Assembly (NCBI GenBank): GCA_035644895.1 | Contig: DASQNQ010000427.1 | Span: 1 to 8,833 of the forward strand | From: Falsiroseomonas sp035644895 | Lineage (GTDB): Bacteria; Pseudomonadota; Alphaproteobacteria; Acetobacterales; Acetobacteraceae | DNA: 8,833 bases | Direction of reading: 5' to 3' | Shown: one piece after another, positions 6,938 to 8,833 of the stretch | Layout of the letters: every line of letters begins with the position of its first letter | How positions within the stretch are numbered: the stretch's first letter is position 1 | Translations under genes and position numbers: made by a program | Notes under the pieces: model-generated | The model's database searches: none | What the model saw: the letters and a program-made list of their open reading frames with translations, nothing else | What the model was told of the DNA's origin: nothing

Positions 6938-7123
6938 CCAGCCGGTTACGTCGCACCGGTCTGTTGCCGGGATGTTGCGCGTGTCCGGCCCGGCTGCCGG
7001 CGCCGGTCGCCTGCATTTGCGGAGAAGCCGCGGCAGGTGACTGATCTTGCGGGCAAACCAGCCGGGCAGGGAGGCGTTGGGCTCCTTCACTGCCTGCCTT
7101 TTGGTTCAACAGATCGGAGCACC
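6938..7123. other. Divergent intergenic region between the methyltransferase-like gene and the HWE kinase
   Basis: This 186-bp stretch should hold both promoters if the methyltransferase-like gene starts at 6937. It is less GC-rich in places (around 6929-6950 and 7095-7118), as promoter regions here tend to be. I found no convincing -35/-10 pair on either strand and no GGAAC/CGTT pair of the alphaproteobacterial EcfG type. The frame of the methyltransferase-like gene stays open back to a GTG at 7090, and the codons just after that GTG are G/C-rich in third position, so part of this region might instead be coding. A GGAG ribosome site for the kinase is at 7116-7119. Confidence 0.5.
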
Positions 7124-8398
7124 ATGTCCGCAGAGCGGGAGGACAAGCCGCCCCCGAGGCATGGGCCGCAGGACGATGCCGGCCGGAGGGGTGGGCAGCC
7201 GGTGTCCCATGCGGGCCACGTTCCGCCCCCGCAGCGCGCCACACCAGAGGACGGCGTGCGCGCGATCCTTGCGGAGCTGGAGGCGCAGGCCCGTGAACTG
7301 GAATCCGCGAACGCCGCGCTCACGGCGGCGAACGAGGGTCTCGAACGGAGGATCGCGCGGCGGACGGCGGAGCTCGCCGAGGCCAATGCGGCGCTGCGCG
7401 AGCGCGACCAGCACCTCCGCCTCATCTTCGAGGGCGCGACCGACTACGCGATCTTCACCATGGACCTGGACGGGCGGGTGACGAGCTGGAACCCGGGGGC
7501 GCGGCGCCTGCTCGGCTGGACGGAGGAGGAGATGCTCGGGCAGACCATCGAGAGGCTGTTCACCCCGGAGGACAGCGCGCGCGAAGGGGTGCCGGCCGCC
7601 GAGCTGCGCCACGCGATGGAGCATGGCCGGGCGGAGGGCGAGCGCTGGCACCTGCGCAACGATGGATCGCGCTTCTGGAGCAGCGGGCTCAACATGCTGC
7701 TGCGCGACGAGGGCGGGGCAGAGCGCGGCTTCCTCAAGATCATGCGCGATCGCACCGCGGAACGACGCCAGGAGGAGCGGCGGGAGACCCTGCTTCGGGA
7801 GCTGGACCACCGCGTGAAGAACACCCTGTTCGTCGCCCAGTCGGTCGCCTCCCAGACCGAACGGACGGCCGCGACGCCGGCCGAGTTCCGCGCGGCCTTC
7901 AGCGCGCGGCTGCAGGCGCTGGCACGCGCGCACGACATGCTGGCGCAGCGCGGCTGGGAGGGTGCCCCGCTGCGGGAGGTGCTGGGCCGCACGCTGCAGG
8001 CCTGCCCGGGGCCGGAGGGCGCGGCGCGCGTGACCCTGGCCGGGCCCGACGTCCTGATGCCGCCGAACAGCGCGGTGACCGCCAACCTCGCCTTCCACGA
8101 GCTCGCCACCAATGCGGTGCGCCACGGAGCGCTGTCGGTGCCGGGCGGGCGGGTGGAGGTGATCTGGGAGTTGGAGCGGCCGGCCGCGGCCGGGGCAGCG
8201 GCCGTCGTCGACATCGTCTGGCGCGAGCACGGCGGCCCGCCCGTCCGTGCGCCCTCCCGCCGGGGCTTCGGGTCGCGCCTGCTGGAGCAGGGCGTGACGC
8301 GGGAGTTCGGCGGCGCGGTGCGGCTTGACTTCCGTCCGGAGGGCATGGAGTGCCGCATGCGCCTGCCGCTCTCGAAGCCGGGGCAGCGCCCGGGGTGA
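7124..8398 (+). CDS. PAS domain-containing HWE-family sensor histidine kinase
   Basis: The product is 424 aa with no membrane segment, so it is a cytoplasmic sensor kinase. Order: a disordered Pro/Arg-rich N-terminus (1-43), a coiled coil (about 45-98, heptad-like AELEAQARELESANAAL), a PAS domain (about 97-210, GATDYAIFTMDLDGRVTSWN at 104-123), then the HWE kinase core. The phospho-acceptor is His229 in ELDHRVKNTLFVAQS; the N-box is HELATNAVRHGAL (325-337); W366-R-E368 supplies the family's W-x-E; and RGFGSRLLE (380-388) follows. All HWE signatures are intact. The PAS domain lacks the NCRFLQ-type flavin cysteine motif, so it is not a LOV light sensor; its ligand is unknown. The start is ATG 7124, with GGAG 4 nt upstream; in-frame codons back to 6890 look non-coding. 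No response regulator is adjacent, so this is an orphan kinase whose partner (a PhyR-like or single-domain regulator is typical for the family) lies elsewhere. Confidence 0.94.
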   Translation: MSAEREDKPPPRHGPQDDAGRRGGQPVSHAGHVPPPQRATPEDGVRAILAELEAQARELESANAALTAANEGLERRIARRTAELAEANAALRERDQHLRLIFEGATDYAIFTMDLDGRVTSWNPGARRLLGWTEEEMLGQTIERLFTPEDSAREGVPAAELRHAMEHGRAEGERWHLRNDGSRFWSSGLNMLLRDEGGAERGFLKIMRDRTAERRQEERRETLLRELDHRVKNTLFVAQSVASQTERTAATPAEFRAAFSARLQALARAHDMLAQRGWEGAPLREVLGRTLQACPGPEGAARVTLAGPDVLMPPNSAVTANLAFHELATNAVRHGALSVPGGRVEVIWELERPAAAGAAAVVDIVWREHGGPPVRAPSRRGFGSRLLEQGVTREFGGAVRLDFRPEGMECRMRLPLSKPGQRPG

Positions 8399-8423
8399 AG
8401 CTGGGCCGGCGTCCGATCAGGTC

Positions 8424-8440
8424 GAACCGCTTCGCGGTTC
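8424..8440. terminator. Hairpin downstream of the kinase gene (possible terminator)
   Basis: GAACCGC (8424-8430), loop TTC and GCGGTTC (8434-8440) form a perfect 7-bp stem with a 3-nt loop, 25 bp after the kinase stop codon. There is no T tract on either side, so this is not a standard intrinsic terminator. It may still end or stabilise the kinase transcript, or it may belong to the inverted-repeat cluster next to the transposase remnant. Confidence 0.35.
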
Positions 8441-8469
8441 CGCTGGCCGGGCATACGGCGCTCCAGCGG
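8440..8469. repeat. Inverted repeat with 7-bp arms
   Basis: CCGCTGG (8440-8446) and CCAGCGG (8463-8469) are perfect reverse complements separated by 16 nt. This structure directly abuts the hairpin at 8424-8440 and is followed by GGCGC (8457-8461) pairing with GCGCC (8478-8482). Together they form a cluster of overlapping palindromes between the kinase gene and the transposase remnant. It could be a repetitive extragenic palindrome or decayed element end; neither can be decided here. The CTCCAGCGG portion also occurs in the 55-bp repeat at the left end (91-99), a short match that may be chance. Confidence 0.5.
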
Positions 8470-8496
8470 CGCGAGCGGCGCCGAGGGCTGTGAATC

Positions 8497-8662
8497 CAAG
8501 CAAACGTTCCCCGCGCCGGTGTTCGAGGGTGAGGGTGGCGACAGGCGCCGTCCGGCGGAAGGGCTTCCGATCGGCGTGGTGCACGTCGAGATGGCCCCGG
8601 ATCGCCTGGTTCAGCTCCATGGCGAAGCGGAAGACGCCGCGCTTCGCGCGCAGCCTCGTCAG
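8497..8662 (-). pseudogene. C-terminal remnant of a probable IS630-family transposase
   Basis: Minus-strand translation of this stretch gives LTRLRAKRGVFR, then ELNQAIRGHLDVHHAD and RKPFRRTA, in the order found at the C-terminus of IS630-family DDE transposases (pattern roughly LKRGVFRS..ELQ.AI..F...HNADPKPF.WTA....I...RG...L). The open frame itself runs from a GTG at 8680 to 8417 (87 aa), but the recognisable part is about 55 aa. The catalytic DDE residues and all upstream parts are missing, because an unrelated reading frame ends just upstream at 8699, in the same frame. The expected end of the transposase looks lost: a single base change in length near 8490-8497 would give a more family-like LLDS ending, which is my inference. 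It is almost certainly non-functional. The family assignment rests on motif memory. Confidence 0.6.
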
Positions 8663-8698
8663 GCCCGTTTCGCCATGCACGGCGATTGCGAGAAGAGT

Positions 8699-8833
8699 CT
8701 AGCCCCCGCGTGCCGGCCGTTCGTCCACCAGGCGCACGAAGGCGCCGAGCAGGCCGAGCATGCCCTCCGCGCTCGCGGGCAGCCGGTCCGGCGGCAGGGT
8801 CAGGGCATCGAGGTACCTGCCGCGCACCGTGTA
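8699..8833 (-). CDS. 3' end of an unidentified gene, truncated by the window edge
   Basis: On the minus strand the frame is open from the window edge to a TAG at 8699-8701, giving 44 residues starting YTVRGRYLDALTLPPDRLP and ending LVDERPARGG. The composition is ordinary protein-like, with an amphipathic stretch (GMLGLLGAFVRLVDE) that looks like a C-terminal helix, and third codon positions are strongly G/C as in the neighbouring genes. I do not recognise the family. The start and most of the gene lie beyond base 8833. The transposase remnant lies directly downstream in the same orientation. Confidence 0.6.
   Translation of the reverse strand, partial: YTVRGRYLDALTLPPDRLPASAEGMLGLLGAFVRLVDERPARGG

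Noticed and set aside
5820..7244. 474-codon minus-strand open frame overlapping the methyltransferase-like gene
   Set aside because: It is out of frame with the recognisable protein, low complexity, and runs into both xerC and the kinase gene.
7227..7760. LOV-type blue-light sensing by the kinase PAS domain
   Set aside because: The PAS domain lacks the NCRFLQ-type cysteine motif needed for flavin photochemistry.
7106..8230. Minus-strand open frame antisense to the kinase
   Set aside because: The plus strand encodes a complete HWE kinase with all motifs; the antisense product matches nothing.
8325..8702. Plus-strand 125-codon open frame at the right end
   Set aside because: It starts inside the kinase gene in another frame and is antisense to the recognisable transposase remnant; its product is Arg/Ser/Ala-rich with no motif.

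Overview
The window is very GC-rich bacterial chromosome. The gene order priA / fsa / DUF484 / xerC, the HWE-type histidine kinase and the codon use point to an alphaproteobacterium, most likely a Rhodospirillales/Acetobacteraceae member (Roseomonas-like). This placement is inferred from gene content and composition; no rRNA or tRNA is visible.

Layout: (1) 1-125 is non-coding apart from the last bases of a gene, and is almost filled by a perfect 55-bp tandem duplication that runs into that gene's stop codon. (2) 122-2978, minus strand: priA (primosomal helicase) followed 34 bp downstream by a pyridoxamine 5'-phosphate oxidase-family flavoprotein, probably one transcription unit. (3) 2979-3066 is a short divergent intergenic region with an 11-bp perfect palindrome. 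(4) 3067-5886, plus strand: a compact operon of fsa (transaldolase-like), a DUF484 protein, a GNAT acetyltransferase and the tyrosine recombinase XerC. The last three all appear to start with GTG, and two of the junctions are 4-bp GTGA overlaps. (5) 5865-5943 is a 28-bp tandem repeat of about 2.8 copies that starts inside xerC and covers its stop. (6) 5978-6937, minus strand: a methyltransferase-like protein whose cofactor motif looks eroded. (7) 6938-7123 is the divergent upstream region shared with (8) 7124-8398, plus strand, a soluble coiled-coil/PAS/HWE histidine kinase with no response regulator beside it. (9) 8399-8698 holds inverted repeats and the C-terminal remnant of a probable IS630-family transposase. 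(10) 8699-8833, minus strand, is the 3' end of an unidentified gene running off the window.

Most of the window is housekeeping: replication restart (PriA), chromosome dimer resolution (XerC) and sugar-phosphate metabolism (Fsa). I found no convincing new defence or mobile system. The items most worth a second look are the divergent pair of degenerate methyltransferase-like protein and orphan HWE kinase, the two tandem duplications that each contain a gene's stop codon, and the transposase remnant at the right end.
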